Below the pieces are notes generated by a model. That model was given only the letters and a program-made list of their open reading frames with translations, was not told the DNA's origin and did not search any database. Made by a program: the position numbers and the translations under genes. DNA of 35,534 nucleotides from Rhizophagus sp. LPA8_4_AMF (lineage: Eukaryota > Glomeromycota > Glomeromycetes > Glomerales > Glomeraceae): contig JADRCO010000374.1 of assembly GCA_021464525.1 (NCBI GenBank), positions 1-35,534 on the forward strand, given 5' to 3'. This document shows, piece after piece, positions 21,880 to 32,571 of the stretch (position 1 is the first letter of the stretch; each line of letters begins with the position of its first letter).

Positions 21880-21942
21880 GGTATGGTGGCTAAAATATCA
21901 TCCGAACTGCTTCGCAGTTCGGTGATATTTCAACCCCATACC
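21880..21942 (+). repeat. 63-bp foldback sequence with perfect 9-bp core stem
   Basis: The core CCGAACTGC-TTC-GCAGTTCGG (21902-21922) is a perfect stem. Outward the arms continue to pair with few mismatches (GATATCA-like/TGATATTT, then GGTATGG...CCCATACC). This could be a small foldback transposon core or a structured transcript. No flanking duplication was recognised. Confidence 0.6.
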
Positions 21943-22489
21943 CAGTAACCATTATTTAATTTGAGATAAACATGATAGTAACAAATGACGAAATATTATA
22001 CTAAGAAATTGATTTAACATTACCATTGACTTAATATAAATATTTATAATATATTGTTGAAAAGTATCATAACACATACAACGACATCTGACATCATACA
22101 TATAAAGTGATACGGCAAAGTCCATAACCATAAGAGACTGGGAACCATGCTTTACCTATAAAATTTACTCATAGTATCACCGTACCACCCTATGACTCCT
22201 ATCGCAGACATGCTGGTACCACGAGTATATACTTAGGTATTTCTTTATCATTTTGATTTAATTAAATTTATTTAAAATCACAATTACAAATGTTTATAAT
22301 AATTTTTTTTTTTAAATTAAGCTTCTTGTAAAAACATAAAAACTTTTCAATCTCATATCTCACATTAGCGTGAACGTCAAATATAACCACGAGCTTACTA
22401 AAAGTAAGAGCCTATCTCTAACTCGCGCGTAAAATTATACCACATTCCCCACTGCTCATATCACACGTCGCACAATCATACCATAGGGC

Positions 22490-22720
22490 AAGTATTAGAA
22501 CAAGGGTAAGGGAAGAGGATTAGTGTAAGGATAGGGAAGTTATTAGGCAAAGAGCATAAAGAGAAACCCAGGAAAAGAACTGGGTAAGGATTAGGAATTA
22601 ACGTAAGGGAAAATAGGGAAATGGATCAGCGTAAGGAGGGAGTCAGGTATTAACGAAAGAGATTATACTTTAATTAGGGAAAGGGTCAGTAAGAGATTAA
22701 AATAAGGAACAAATGAGATT
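22490..22720 (+). repeat. purine-skewed GGGTAAGG-rich tract
   Basis: The plus strand is strongly enriched in A and G, with recurring words such as GGGTAAGGG, ATTAGGAA and TTAGGGAAAGGG and very few C. The pattern is irregular in period, so it is not a clean satellite or telomere array. Confidence 0.5.
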
Positions 22721-22922
22721 GTAAAATAAAAAAAAACTTAATATATCAGGTATATTTTTTTGTCGTATAAATTTTCATATAAAAAGTGTAAAGTATGAAA
22801 TTACTGTACGAAAATCATTTTTTATTGTATAACTTATATAAAAAGTTGTATATGAAAATTTGTAATGAGTAAATGAGTTATTATAAACTAAAAAAGTTTG
22901 TAATGTCTCACGTGAAAGTGTA

Positions 22923-22955
<33 letters not shown>

Positions 22956-22960
22956 CCCCC
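22923..22960 (+). repeat. T16-A17-C5 homopolymer junction
   Basis: Sixteen T followed directly by seventeen A and five C. The T/A part is self-complementary. It may be an assembly or sequencing weak point. Confidence 0.8.
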
Positions 22961-24878
22961 AATAAATAAAGATCGATCACTATTAAAATCACATACAACT
23001 CGCACAAATTTTTCATATGAAAGTTTATAATATATAAAATTACAAAAATTCATGGACGTTAGATCATTTTATTTACATATTTGTTTAATTATTGTTATTT
23101 CTAATTCTATAATAAAGCTAGAATAACCACTTTTCAACTATTTTAAGTCTGTACGTTAAAAAGTCTGTTAAGTTGTACTCTGTTAAGGAAAAGAGTCTAT
23201 TACACAATTATTCATATACGCTAATCTAATGAAAAAAACACGCAAACGATAGGTATCGTTATCTAAATTTTAATAATAAGTCCATGAGATGTACGAAATT
23301 TTTATTAGTGATAGTCCGAGAAATGTTCTTCAAAATAACTATAAAAATAAGTTCTTAAAATTGACATTTGGCTAACGATGCAATATAATTCAAACCGATT
23401 AATTAACCAGTTATTATCCTGGTTACGAACAGGTTATTATTTTTAGAACTTTCTTTTTTTTTTTTATTTAAACTTTTAAAAAACATTTGTTTCTAGCAAT
23501 AAAAAAAAATAAATTGTGTAGTACGAATGTACGATCATGTTTTTTTTATTTATATTTTGAACATCAACACGCATCTCATGCAATGTAAATTAGAGTTATT
23601 TTGCTGCTTTCGATACCTTTAGACTTTTATAGACTAAGGTATAAATAAATTATTATTATTGGAACGTATATCGACTATACCGTGTAATTTTTTCGTTCAC
23701 TCAAAATGGTCTCAAAACTTTAAAAATAAAAAAAAATAAAATAGATACCAATTAAATATTTCATCAATTCAAATTCATCCTCCAATATTGCTATTTTCGA
23801 ATTTTGTTCATGTTAGTGTCTGTTTAAATTTTCAAACATCAAACCAAGTTAATACATAAATTTCGTTCGTTCTTTTAGAAAATCGTTATTGAAAATCACT
23901 TGAGAAAGAACCAGACAAACTTCGAAGCTCTTAAAAATGGACTTGTATCTCCCGAAATAACTTGATATTCAGTCACCATCGATCCCAACTCGATTTACAG
24001 GGTGATGATCAAGTAAGTAATACATAAAGAAATCCAATCGCATGAAATAATTTCAAATAATGAATGTTGAAAATCGCATTTGACGATCTTGATTCCGATT
24101 CATGATGAACATGCATCTAGGTACATTTATTTTCCACAAAAATTCTTTTATACTCTAAATATAATAGAAACTAAGACTAAATGAGATTTGATAAAATTAT
24201 TTTTGATTTCAGTCTAATACTAATCTTATAAAAAATTAAAGTGTGACCTAATTTTTATGAAATTATTACTGAAGATCATGGGCGTAGATGTTTGGAACAC
24301 AAAAAAGATTAATGCTCCCAAATACTCACCATATGAACGACGGGAGTTCATGGAGTAGTTAATTATTATTATTTTGTACAAAAATTTCAACATATAAAAG
24401 TAAAGAAAATTTACTTACTCTTTTTTTTTAATCCTTTAGAATATGAAAACTTACAACAATTATAATACATCACACATTGAATTCGTATATTATTATTAAT
24501 ACGAATTTTTTTTTTTTAAATATGCAAAATTTATCGCGATATATTTTCTAAATCGGGCCAAAATGGCAGTAATACCGAATGTTCTAATAGTTGTTCTATG
24601 GAAAACTTTTAGCTATTTATGAAATGCAGACGATCATCCCTAACAATACCAATAATTGTTCTCGAGAATATTCCTGGTAATACATGATACAAAATTAGTG
24701 TAAGTATTGTCGTCATACTGTATAACCAAATGTTGGTCAGATGATTTTAATCAGCAAAATTACTTTAACGTATACTTCAATCGGATGATCGGCTCCGTGA
24801 AGACCCTTTTATTATAATAATAATTATGCAATGAAATTATAAAAGGTAACATTAAACTTATAAAGATAAATTAAATTT

Positions 24879-24890
24879 TATATAAAAAGG
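24879..24890 (+). promoter_or_regulatory. TATA-box-like element of protease B
   Basis: TATATAAAAAGG, about 80-91 nt before the chosen ATG at 24970. It resembles the box before paralog A. Confidence 0.45.
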
Positions 24891-24969
24891 ATATCCCTCG
24901 ATTTTTTTGAAGCATAAAAATAATATATTAATAACCTAATTTACGAATTTGTTTATCAGTTATCTTAAA

Positions 24970-26449
24970 ATGAAAATTTTATCAACAATTTTTTTCATTT
25001 TCCTAATCGGAACACAATTAACTATATCACAAAAATGTCTAGATTATTTAAGACCAATATATCGATATGAAACTAAAGTTGTTGATTGTCCAATGGTATC
25101 AACCAATGATAAACGACAATTAATTCCAACGTCGAATGACTTAATGTTTACCATAAATTTTAAATGTCTAACTAATGATAAGATAACGTGTGGTAAAGTT
25201 GAAAATGTATTAATTACAGCAGGAAAATTTATAACAGCAACATTAAATTTGAAAACAGCTATAACTATTGATGCACAATTTTTAAATTTTTGCTTAACAT
25301 ATGGAGATTGTGATACAGAAAAAGTGATATTAGGATCAACAAGGCCAGCAAGGATGATTCCAAATCAAGATACGGATGGTAAATTAAGATTATATCCACA
25401 AGCTTTATTGAAACAATTAGAATTACCGGAACATCCACAGTTTGGACCAAGTGATATTATAACATCATTCAATTCAAATACGGATTTTTGGTTTGAAGGG
25501 GATCCATTGTATGCATTAAAAAACAATTCTGATATGTTATATGTTGTAGTTCATGAATTGGTTCATGGTTTAGGATTTACAACTGCTTGGAAAGATTATT
25601 TTAATATACAAGTATTAACTCCTGTTCCTGGACATTTTTCAACTGATGACAAAGGACAATTTTTTGAATTTGGGTTTGATAAAAATTTAGTATTATTACC
25701 AAGCGGAAAATCACTTACATCTATCGCAGACGAATTAAATAAATTTCCGATTGAATTAGATATGACTGATGATGAATTCACTAGTTCATTTATGAAATCA
25801 CCCCAATTTCCTATAGCGCAAGATTTATACAAAAATGGTGTTACACATGGTACAATTGGTTTTTTAATTACACCCAATTTACAACCTAATACTCAAATAA
25901 CTCAAGATGATGTTGTTTTATTAGAAACTAGTTTAAATCCTTTTCTACGTGGTTCAAGTCTTGCACATGTTGATGCTCAAACTTATTTTAATAGTAGTGA
26001 TTTTTTGATGATGTTTAGTTACCCACAAATATCTCTTGGACAAATGATGTTTAATATAGGTAGCACTAATACTACTGGTCCAATTGGTCCTAAATTAAGG
26101 CTTCTTTTGGGAACTCTGGGGTAAGTTCTAAAATCTTTTAAAGTAGATAATATTATGGCAATTCTTATTAATTTTTAAATTTTTTTTTTTAAAAAAATTA
26201 ACATTTAGATATGAAGTTAAAAAAGATTATATTCCTCCAGTTATATTATCTAGCTTACAATCTAACAATGAAATTCCTTTTAACAAGACTTCTAAACCAC
26301 CTAATCCTTCTAATACAATTAATACAATTAAACCTCAACCATCTAATAATATTGAAAAGAACAATTCTTCTCTCGTTAATTTCAATTTATTATTAACATT
26401 AATTTGTATATTATTATCTTTTACGTATAGTATTTATTCAAAATATTAG
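24970..26449 (+). CDS. secreted metzincin-like zinc metalloprotease B, GPI-type tail
   Basis: Exons 24970-26120 and 26209-26449 (intron 88 nt, donor GTAAGT) give 463 residues. The start at 24970 (MKILSTIFFI) is preferred over an in-frame ATG seven codons upstream because it matches paralog A and yields a clean signal peptide (about 1-20). The six shared N-terminal cysteines are present. The zinc motif HELVHGLGF begins at H195, with E196 and H199. H333 in AHVD and M347 in DFLMM are the likely third ligand and Met-turn. The linker between zinc motif and next block is short, with no collagen-like insert. Exon 2 encodes a Pro/Asn/Ser-rich stalk and the hydrophobic end LLLTLICILLSFTYSIYSKY, fitting GPI anchoring. 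It sits head to tail with C, about 0.9 kb upstream of it. Confidence 0.85.
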
Positions 26450-27236
26450 ACATATATAAATATTAAGAAATAATTGGCAATTAAGTTGTGTATATATGAG
26501 ATTATTAATATCATATATACATTTATATATTAAGATATTCCTTTGTCTTTATAGTAATTTATTGTGTAAATTCATTGATAAAGGTTATAATGATTTTCTC
26601 TTGTAAAATTAGCAATTGATGAACTTATTATATGATACTGTATATTCGATGAGTGAATTCATAACCGATGATTCGAAAATTAATCGTTCATAATACTTGA
26701 TCGTGCTTTTAAACTCTTCATATAATGCCCATATATTTAAAAGTATATTTTCTAACATAATAACTTTTTGTATTTTGTGTCCTAAAACATCTTAATTCGT
26801 CGATAAAATTATCATCATTATATTTTAGGATGTAAATTTTGCGAATTACCGAAATACTGTATTTATAAATAACTCTCAAGATTATTTCGCAAATTCGCAT
26901 TTCATTTTGAAGGTTGCAAAATTGAACTTCTGTCGAAATATATGTTTTTGGAGCAAAATAATATTAAACAATATTTTTTATTAATATAATTAACAAATTT
27001 TTTTTTTTACATTGCTACTATAAAATTCTTTGCAAAGATTATTTTCTTATTTTATTACCTCAATTAATTATTCTATAGTGGTGGATACATTTTTAAATAG
27101 AGATTTGATCGCTATAAAAAATTGCACACGCCGGGTGTGACACTATTGTGATAGGTTACAATATGCCGGATCTAAATCACATCTGTTGTGATGCAGTCTT
27201 CCATAAATAAGAATAAATGTAACGTTTGATTTTACA
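26450..27236. other. intergenic region between proteases B and C
   Basis: AT-rich, with no gene supported. A compact, less AT-rich segment at 27128-27190 contains the near-palindromic ACACGCCGGGTGTGACAC and may belong to the upstream control region of C. Confidence 0.4.
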
Positions 27237-27243
27237 TATAAAG
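27237..27243 (+). promoter_or_regulatory. weak TATA-like element of protease C
   Basis: TATAAAG within ACATATAAAGTGC, about 115 nt before the ATG at 27356. It is followed by an (AT)8 run at 27261-27277 and a pyrimidine-rich leader. It is less clear than the boxes of A and B. Confidence 0.3.
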
Positions 27244-27260
27244 TGCATATATGTGTATGA

Positions 27261-27277
27261 ATATATATATATATATA
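27261..27277 (+). repeat. (AT)n dinucleotide run
   Basis: Seventeen bases of alternating AT in the leader of protease C. Confidence 0.8.
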
Positions 27278-27355
27278 CCCTTCATTTTTTTTAAAGCCTT
27301 TCATCCTTTTTTATTCCTTATTTATTATTATTATTATTTTTTTTTTAAAAAAAAA

Positions 27356-28761
27356 ATGATTTTATCAATTTATTTTGTTATTATAATAGGGTTATCATAT
27401 TTAACACAAATGTCACTATCAGAAAAATGTCTGGATTATTTAAGCCCGTTAAATGGTGAAACCATAATTGTTGATTGTCCAATGGTATCATCTAATGATA
27501 AAAGACAAACACAACCAACGTTGGATAATATGTTTGTTGTTGATTTTAGTTGTTTAATCGATGATTCGGTATTATGTGACAAAGTTGAAAAAGTATTTGT
27601 TACGGCAGGTAAATTTATAACAGCAACATTAAATTTAAAAGCAGTTGTAAGTGTTGATGCACAGTTCTTAAATTTTTGTGCAACGTACGGATATTGTGAC
27701 AAGGAAAAAACAACATTAGGATCAGCGGGACCAGCAAGATTACTTCCATATCAAGGTCCTACAGATGATAAAGTAAGATTATATCCACAAGCATTATATA
27801 AACAAATGAATTTACCGGAACATCCGCAATTTAAAAAAAATGAAATTAAGGCATTGTTTAATTCAAATGCAAGTTATTGGTTTGAAGGAGATCCGTTACC
27901 CATGCCAAAAAGAAAAGTCGACATTTTATATGTTGTTGTTCATGAATTGATTCACGGATTAGGGTTTTCGACCGCATGGTTTATTAATGTGGGTGAGGCA
28001 TTAGTACCTCTTATCGGACCTTCATTTACCACATCTACATCTACACCTGAAGGATTTCCTATAGCCGCTAATGGACAATTCGTGGAATCAATATTTGATA
28101 AATATATAATTCTATTGCCAAGCAGAAAATCACTTACATCTATAACTGATGAGTTAAATAAATTTCCAATTAATATGGAGATGCAGGAAGCTGAATTGAT
28201 TAACTCATTTATTGCTTCACCGCAATTTTCATTTGCTCAAGAAGTATATAAAAGTGCTACTACGCAAGGTGCAATGAGCTTTCGATTAACTAAAGATGAT
28301 GATTTTTTATTAGAAACTAGTTTAGTTCCTTTTGCTCAAGGTTCAAGTATTTCTCATGTAGATCTACAAACTTATTTGAGTACAAGTGATTTTTTAATGA
28401 TGTTTACATATCCTCCAAGATCTACTCTTGGTCAAATGATGTTTAGAGCTGGTAGTGCTAACACCACTGGTCCAATAGGTCCAAAATTGAGACTTCTATT
28501 GGAAATTCTGGGGTAAATAATTTTTTATTAATTTAATTTTATTTCATTAAATTATCTTTTTTCTCTATATTTTTTACTAAAATATGAATATTTATTATTT
28601 TTAGGTATGAAATCAAAAAAGATTATGTTCCTCCAGTTATATTATCTAGTTATAAAGACGATGAGAACAATTCCTTTTCAATTATTAGTAATATTAGTTT
28701 TAATTTAACATTATCTTTAATTTGTATATTATTAACTTTTAACTATAATAGTTATATATAA
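27356..28761 (+). CDS. secreted metzincin-like zinc metalloprotease C, GPI-type tail
   Basis: Exons 27356-28512 and 28605-28761 (intron 92 nt) give 437 residues. The frame is open further upstream, but that part is low-complexity leader translation. Starting at MILSIYFVII gives a proper signal peptide (about 1-22) aligned with A and B. The six N-terminal cysteines and the RLYPQALYKQMNLPEHPQF block are conserved. The zinc motif is HELIHGLGF with H196, E197 and H200. H334 in SHVD and M348 in DFLMM follow. After the zinc motif is a Ser/Thr-rich linker (TTSTSTPEG) where A has its collagen-like insert. The last exon is shorter than in A and B: PPVILSS, a brief stalk, then LTLSLICILLTFNYNSYI. The dead fragment D at 33.4 kb is most similar to this copy. 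Confidence 0.85.
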
Positions 28762-29160
28762 TTAATATGTAAAATAAGATTTATAAATAGAAGGGAGCGT
28801 GCACGAGTATGCGATAATAACGCAATTTTTTATGTATATCATGATAATTTTATTATTCGAATCACCATTTGAAAAATTCTTGTTCATTTGATATTTTATT
28901 ATATATTAAAATTATCCAAAAATCGTCTTAAACTGCACCATTTGCTTATTTAATTTTGTTTTCATTCCTGAGATAAAATTTCTTTTTAGAGAAAACAATT
29001 TCCAAATTATACTTTATTTATATATGAATTTAATGAATTCAAGCTTACTATAATATCGAAATCCAAATACGTATTTAAAAAAATTTTGTCGCGAAAAAAA
29101 GTATGTGTAATTCGGTTTATGTTAGGTAAAGGGCGTTCTCTGTTTAAGGAATCACAATTA
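28762..29160. other. non-coding 3' flank of protease C
   Basis: No gene is seen. The first ~45 nt (ATTAATATGTAA... AAGATTTATA) recur next to fragment D at about 34090-34120. Confidence 0.5.
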
Positions 29161-29470
29161 GGGATGGAATCGGTTCAAAATGAGTCGACTCGAGTCAATT
29201 CTGGAACCGATCTTAAAAGATTCCGGATCTCTTGGGGTTAAAACTACTTTTAACCATAAAAACTGTTCTGAGTCGAAACCGAATTCTCAAGAACCGACTC
29301 AAATTGAATCACCTGTCAAGATTTTAACGATCACATACCATCATTTGAAGATCAATCAAAATTTTTCTGATTGAACATCATCACATGCTCTACTTCTTAA
29401 ATTTGACGCACGTAGTTCATATTTTTATTTATTAGAGCCGAATTAGAACCGACAAACCGATTTCCATCCC
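29161..29470 (+). mobile_element. TA-flanked MITE, family 2, copy 2
   Basis: 310 bp, nearly colinear with 17514-17831, with ends GGGATGGAATCGGTTC and, inverted, GGGATGGAAATCGGTT. It is flanked by TA at 29159-29160 and 29471-29472. Shared interior blocks include AATGAGTCGACTCGAGTC and AACCGACTCAAAT. Its two perfect termini suggest it is younger than copy 1. Confidence 0.8.
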
Positions 29471-29472
29471 TA

Positions 29473-30128
29473 AATTCACAATCTGAGGGGACAAAAAACA
29501 TAATCAGAATCATCGTTTTAAATTTTGGTCCCACTACCATCAGGGCAATAGCCAACCTTCGGACACGTGCGTGCAAATAGTTATAGATTGTGGCGAAAAA
29601 TTAATCACTTGTTTACAGTAGCAAAAAAAAAAATAATAAAAATAATAAACCGATTACTTTCTATTAACGTAACGCCGATCATTTATCAAAACTAGCTACG
29701 CTACTACTGACTGAGACATAGTACCTACAACTAAAATTAATTATTAATTTTACTTCGTTCAAATATTTTAATAATAGTTTTGTCAATTTCGTCCAGATTA
29801 TTATGTTTCTTTGGAAAAAATGAAAAAAAATTTGACAAAGACTCATTCCACTCCGCCATCCAAGTTATTTATTATTACTATAATGAAATCTAATTTATTT
29901 AATCCAAGAATATTTATTTTATCATAATTTTTGCTATAAATCAGAATTATGCTATTTGGAAAAAAAGATAGGATAAAGTAATAATATATTCTTTGCACCT
30001 GGCGAATATGTTGTAATTCATTTAAGTCTCGCTCTCTTTTATTTTATGTTCTTCAATTTCAAATTCACAATTACAAATTATATAAACTCGTCACCTTTCT
30101 CCCTTTCTCATCATTAATGCTTAGCATC
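29473..30128. other. non-coding stretch
   Basis: AT-rich, with nothing supported apart from short homopolymers. Confidence 0.45.
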
Positions 30129-30697
30129 TTAGCATTGGACTATAATAGTGATGTAATTTACAATCAAGAATCGATATATCAGTAGGTCCGGACTCACATA
30201 TGAATGGCGACATGAAATCTCTTTTTGTTTAGTCTGCATAATGTTCTTTCCTTCAATACTTTCTCTAAGGCCATTTTCCTGAAGGTTTGGAATATTATCA
30301 GCTAGTAAGAGGACGTCGGAAATTTCAGTCACATGACTTGATATCTTTCTGAAGTTATTTCTTGATTTCTAATTGACGAGCTATGTTCCTCTATAATCTC
30401 TTAAATTTGATTGTTAGTAAGGTCTGAAATAGAATTCGCGCTACGCCAATTTTTTCGCATAATTTATTAAGCTTCTCGGCTCTCTGCGTAAGCTATCTCG
30501 TGATATGTCTCGAAGTTGTAACCCAATCCTTGAGAAAGCTGTTCTGTAATGGAATAATAAAGCAAACTTCTCAGTTCTCACCTTCTTTTTACCAGATTTA
30601 CCTTTACTGTTACATATAAGCGTGCTAGATGATGCGATGTCTCATCAACGCTAGATTTGTCATTAGTAAAGTTAACAACTTTTCTGGGACGTGCCAT
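30129..30697 (-). pseudogene. decayed member of an apparently Rhizophagus-expanded family of unknown function
   Basis: The minus strand opens MARPRKVVNFTNDKSSVDET, then HHLARLY, then a GT-AG intron-like gap ending CATTACAG near 30542. Frames then carry GYNFETYHEIAYAESRE, KLNKLCEKIGVARILFQTL, EIIEEHSSSIRNQEITSERY and NIMQTKQKEISCRHSYVSPD, separated by at least three frameshifts or stops. The ETSHHLARLY start and the KLNKLCEKIG segment resemble a common Rhizophagus protein type as I remember it; no named domain is known to me. It cannot make a full protein. Confidence 0.5.
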
Positions 30698-31739
30698 CTT
30701 GGAAATTTCGTCACATGATTTTGCTCTATTAATGATTCTTGTGATAACTCCAGGTAAGCAATTCATTTTTAAGCTTATCTACACATTTCCCTTCTTATAC
30801 TTTGAATCCATTTTGCTACATATCTGAGGTATTTGAGGTATTCACCGGTATATACAGAATCAAATTCGGTACGAGTATGTTGATCATTAATTTGGCAGCA
30901 ACTTGAAAAATGTCACGGAAAATCGCGTGGGTTTTTCATCACCGCCGGGACCTTATATAAATTTTTTAACTGCAACACTCCTATTCGTCACATATTATCT
31001 GTCACAACCTCTAATTTCAGTCAAAAGGTGTAATGCCGGCCATTTCGTTAAATTTTTTGTGATGATTACTCTGGTAGTCCTTAATAATCTACTTTTTTTT
31101 AGGTTTTAACTTGCTAGTTTCTTATTTTATTTTAATAAATAAAGTGTCATTTAGTTGCTTGTAGATTAAATATTTTATTAATTTTGTTCCTGGACAATTT
31201 TGTCCACTTTTTCTCTTTTTATTTTTATATGTTCACTCATGGAAAATTCACTCCCTTTTTTGTTATTAATTTCATGTGGACAATTTTATCTACTTCATTT
31301 TTTATGATTTCCATGAAGTCCTCCAGAAACTTCTCAATGTAGTGACAGAATGCATGGTTCGTAAAGGAAGTAGAACCTTTAATTACCTTATTGATCGTGA
31401 GGGTTTTGAGATTGTAGAAGGCTACTACTTGGTCCCATCCGAGAATGTTAGTCCCCCACTATATACACAGGATGCACGGGATACTATAAATGTGGCTTTC
31501 TTGTAGCTAATTTGTTTATTGTTTTCGCATGTCCACTTTTTTAATTATCTTAATACTGGTCAGAATTATTTAAGAAATTATCTTTAATCCTGGCCAGAAT
31601 TTTAAGTAGCACATACGTTAATGTCACGTGATTCAGCCCTTTGGAATTTAATTTGTGATCAACATACTCAATATTATTATATACTCGTATTTCACCATCT
31701 GAATTAACCGATACTTCGAATGATGTATATTGCATGGTT
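30698..31739. other. unclear region with short open stretches
   Basis: No gene can be supported firmly. On the plus strand about 31340-31506 reads TECMVRKGSRTFNYLIDREG and ends DARDTINVAFL. On the minus strand 31735-31550 reads MQYTSFEVSVNSDGEIRVYN. Both look somewhat protein-like but have no clear partners. Words of the type GGACAATTTTGTCC recur near 31190 and 31280. Confidence 0.3.
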
Positions 31740-32394
31740 GAGTAATTTCGTTGAGGCCTGGTAACTCTCTCTTCAGGAGGGGTCGAGGGGAACCTTGGGA
31801 TTGAAGTTTCTTTTCCCGATTTCTCTACTTAATCTCATCACTAATCTTTTTCTTATTCACCTCGTCCAAGAAAGAGTTCATCCTCTTTTCCTCTGATAAC
31901 ATCTGCTTGGCATTCACATACCAATCTATAACAGAGCTAGGTGCATTGACAACCTCTTCATCTTAGTAGTTTCGCTAATTCAGCCTTTAGCTCTGCAATT
32001 TCAGCATCACATCTGGCATTGTCCTCCATAACCTGCTTTAGAAGCTCGGCATTCCTAATTCTAAGCCCAGCTTTCTCGATCTCAAGATTTCATTCTCACC
32101 TTCGATCTAAGATTGGTTGCCGTAAGTAACAATTACTATGTTTCGAATTACAACCTAAGTGGGTTGTAATATTATAAACATAAGTTGTAAATTGGTTGTA
32201 AATACTACGCTATTGTGGTTAGCTAAAAGATGGTAATTCTGATTTACAACCATTATAATTACTTGATTTTTAGACTTACAACTATTTACGGCAACCAATA
32301 CTACTTTGATCTCAACAAACTTCTTCCTAAGTTCAGCAGTCTCAGTTAAAAGCTTGGCATTTAGTTCTCTTAACGAATTGATGGTGTTTGACAT
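31740..32394 (-). pseudogene. decayed coiled-coil protein gene, split by a MITE
   Basis: Starts MSNTINSLRELNAKLLTETA (ATG at 32394) and ELRKKFVEIK, a heptad-rich coiled coil. It is then interrupted by the element at 32113-32298. Beyond it the frame shifts, giving RIRNAELLKQVMEDNARCD, AEIAELKAELAKLL, a stop, then VVNAPSSVIDWYVNAKQM, MNSFLDEVNKKKISDEIK, a stop, then RNREKKLQSQG. The order (MSNTIN start, coiled coil, PSSVID, FLDEV, RNREKKLQ) is that of a large Rhizophagus coiled-coil family as I recall it. At least two frame breaks or stops plus the insertion make it non-functional. Confidence 0.65.
32113..32298 (+). mobile_element. MITE inserted in the coiled-coil pseudogene
   Basis: 186 bp with inverted ends TTGGTTGCCGTAA and TTACGGCAACCAA (13 bp, perfect) and several TTGTAA/TTACAA words inside. 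It separates the N-terminal coiled-coil codons from the remainder of the gene, so its borders are visible by gene continuity. No clear target duplication was recognised. Confidence 0.8.
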
Positions 32395-32571
32395 GATCAA
32401 TAAATTTTATAAAAGATGTGAATTATTCGATGTTATGTAGCAAATGTAAAGATTTCGCTTTATTAATACAGTTAAAAAGTAATACAAGTGATGACCATTG
32501 GTCATCTGATACATGACGAAATTTCTACGCTAATACATTGATTATTGACTACGGACTATGTGCTTCTGCTT

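Larger units (their letters stand above)
21084..24878. other. long gene-free region upstream of protease B
   Basis: No coding region is supported in about 3.8 kb. It contains a foldback sequence (21880-21942), a purine-skewed G-rich tract (22490-22720) and a T16/A17/C5 run (22923-22960). The rest is AT-rich with no long frames. Confidence 0.5.

Noticed and set aside
22085-22230. Possible inverted arms around GTGATACGG and GTATCACCGTACC
   Set aside because: The words do not pair as true complements when checked base by base.
24949-24969. Upstream in-frame ATG of protease B
   Set aside because: The ATG at 24970 aligns with MKIL of paralog A and gives a cleaner signal peptide.
26718-26900. 60-codon minus-strand frame between proteases B and C
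   Set aside because: Composition is AT-driven and nothing supports expression.
27251-27355. Open frame extending protease C upstream
   Set aside because: It translates a low-complexity AT and T-rich leader (poly Tyr/Phe/Lys) absent from A and B.
31276-31506. 76-codon plus-strand frame ending DARDTINVAFL
   Set aside because: The second half looks protein-like, but the first half is low-complexity and no splice structure or family could be found; kept only as a comment.
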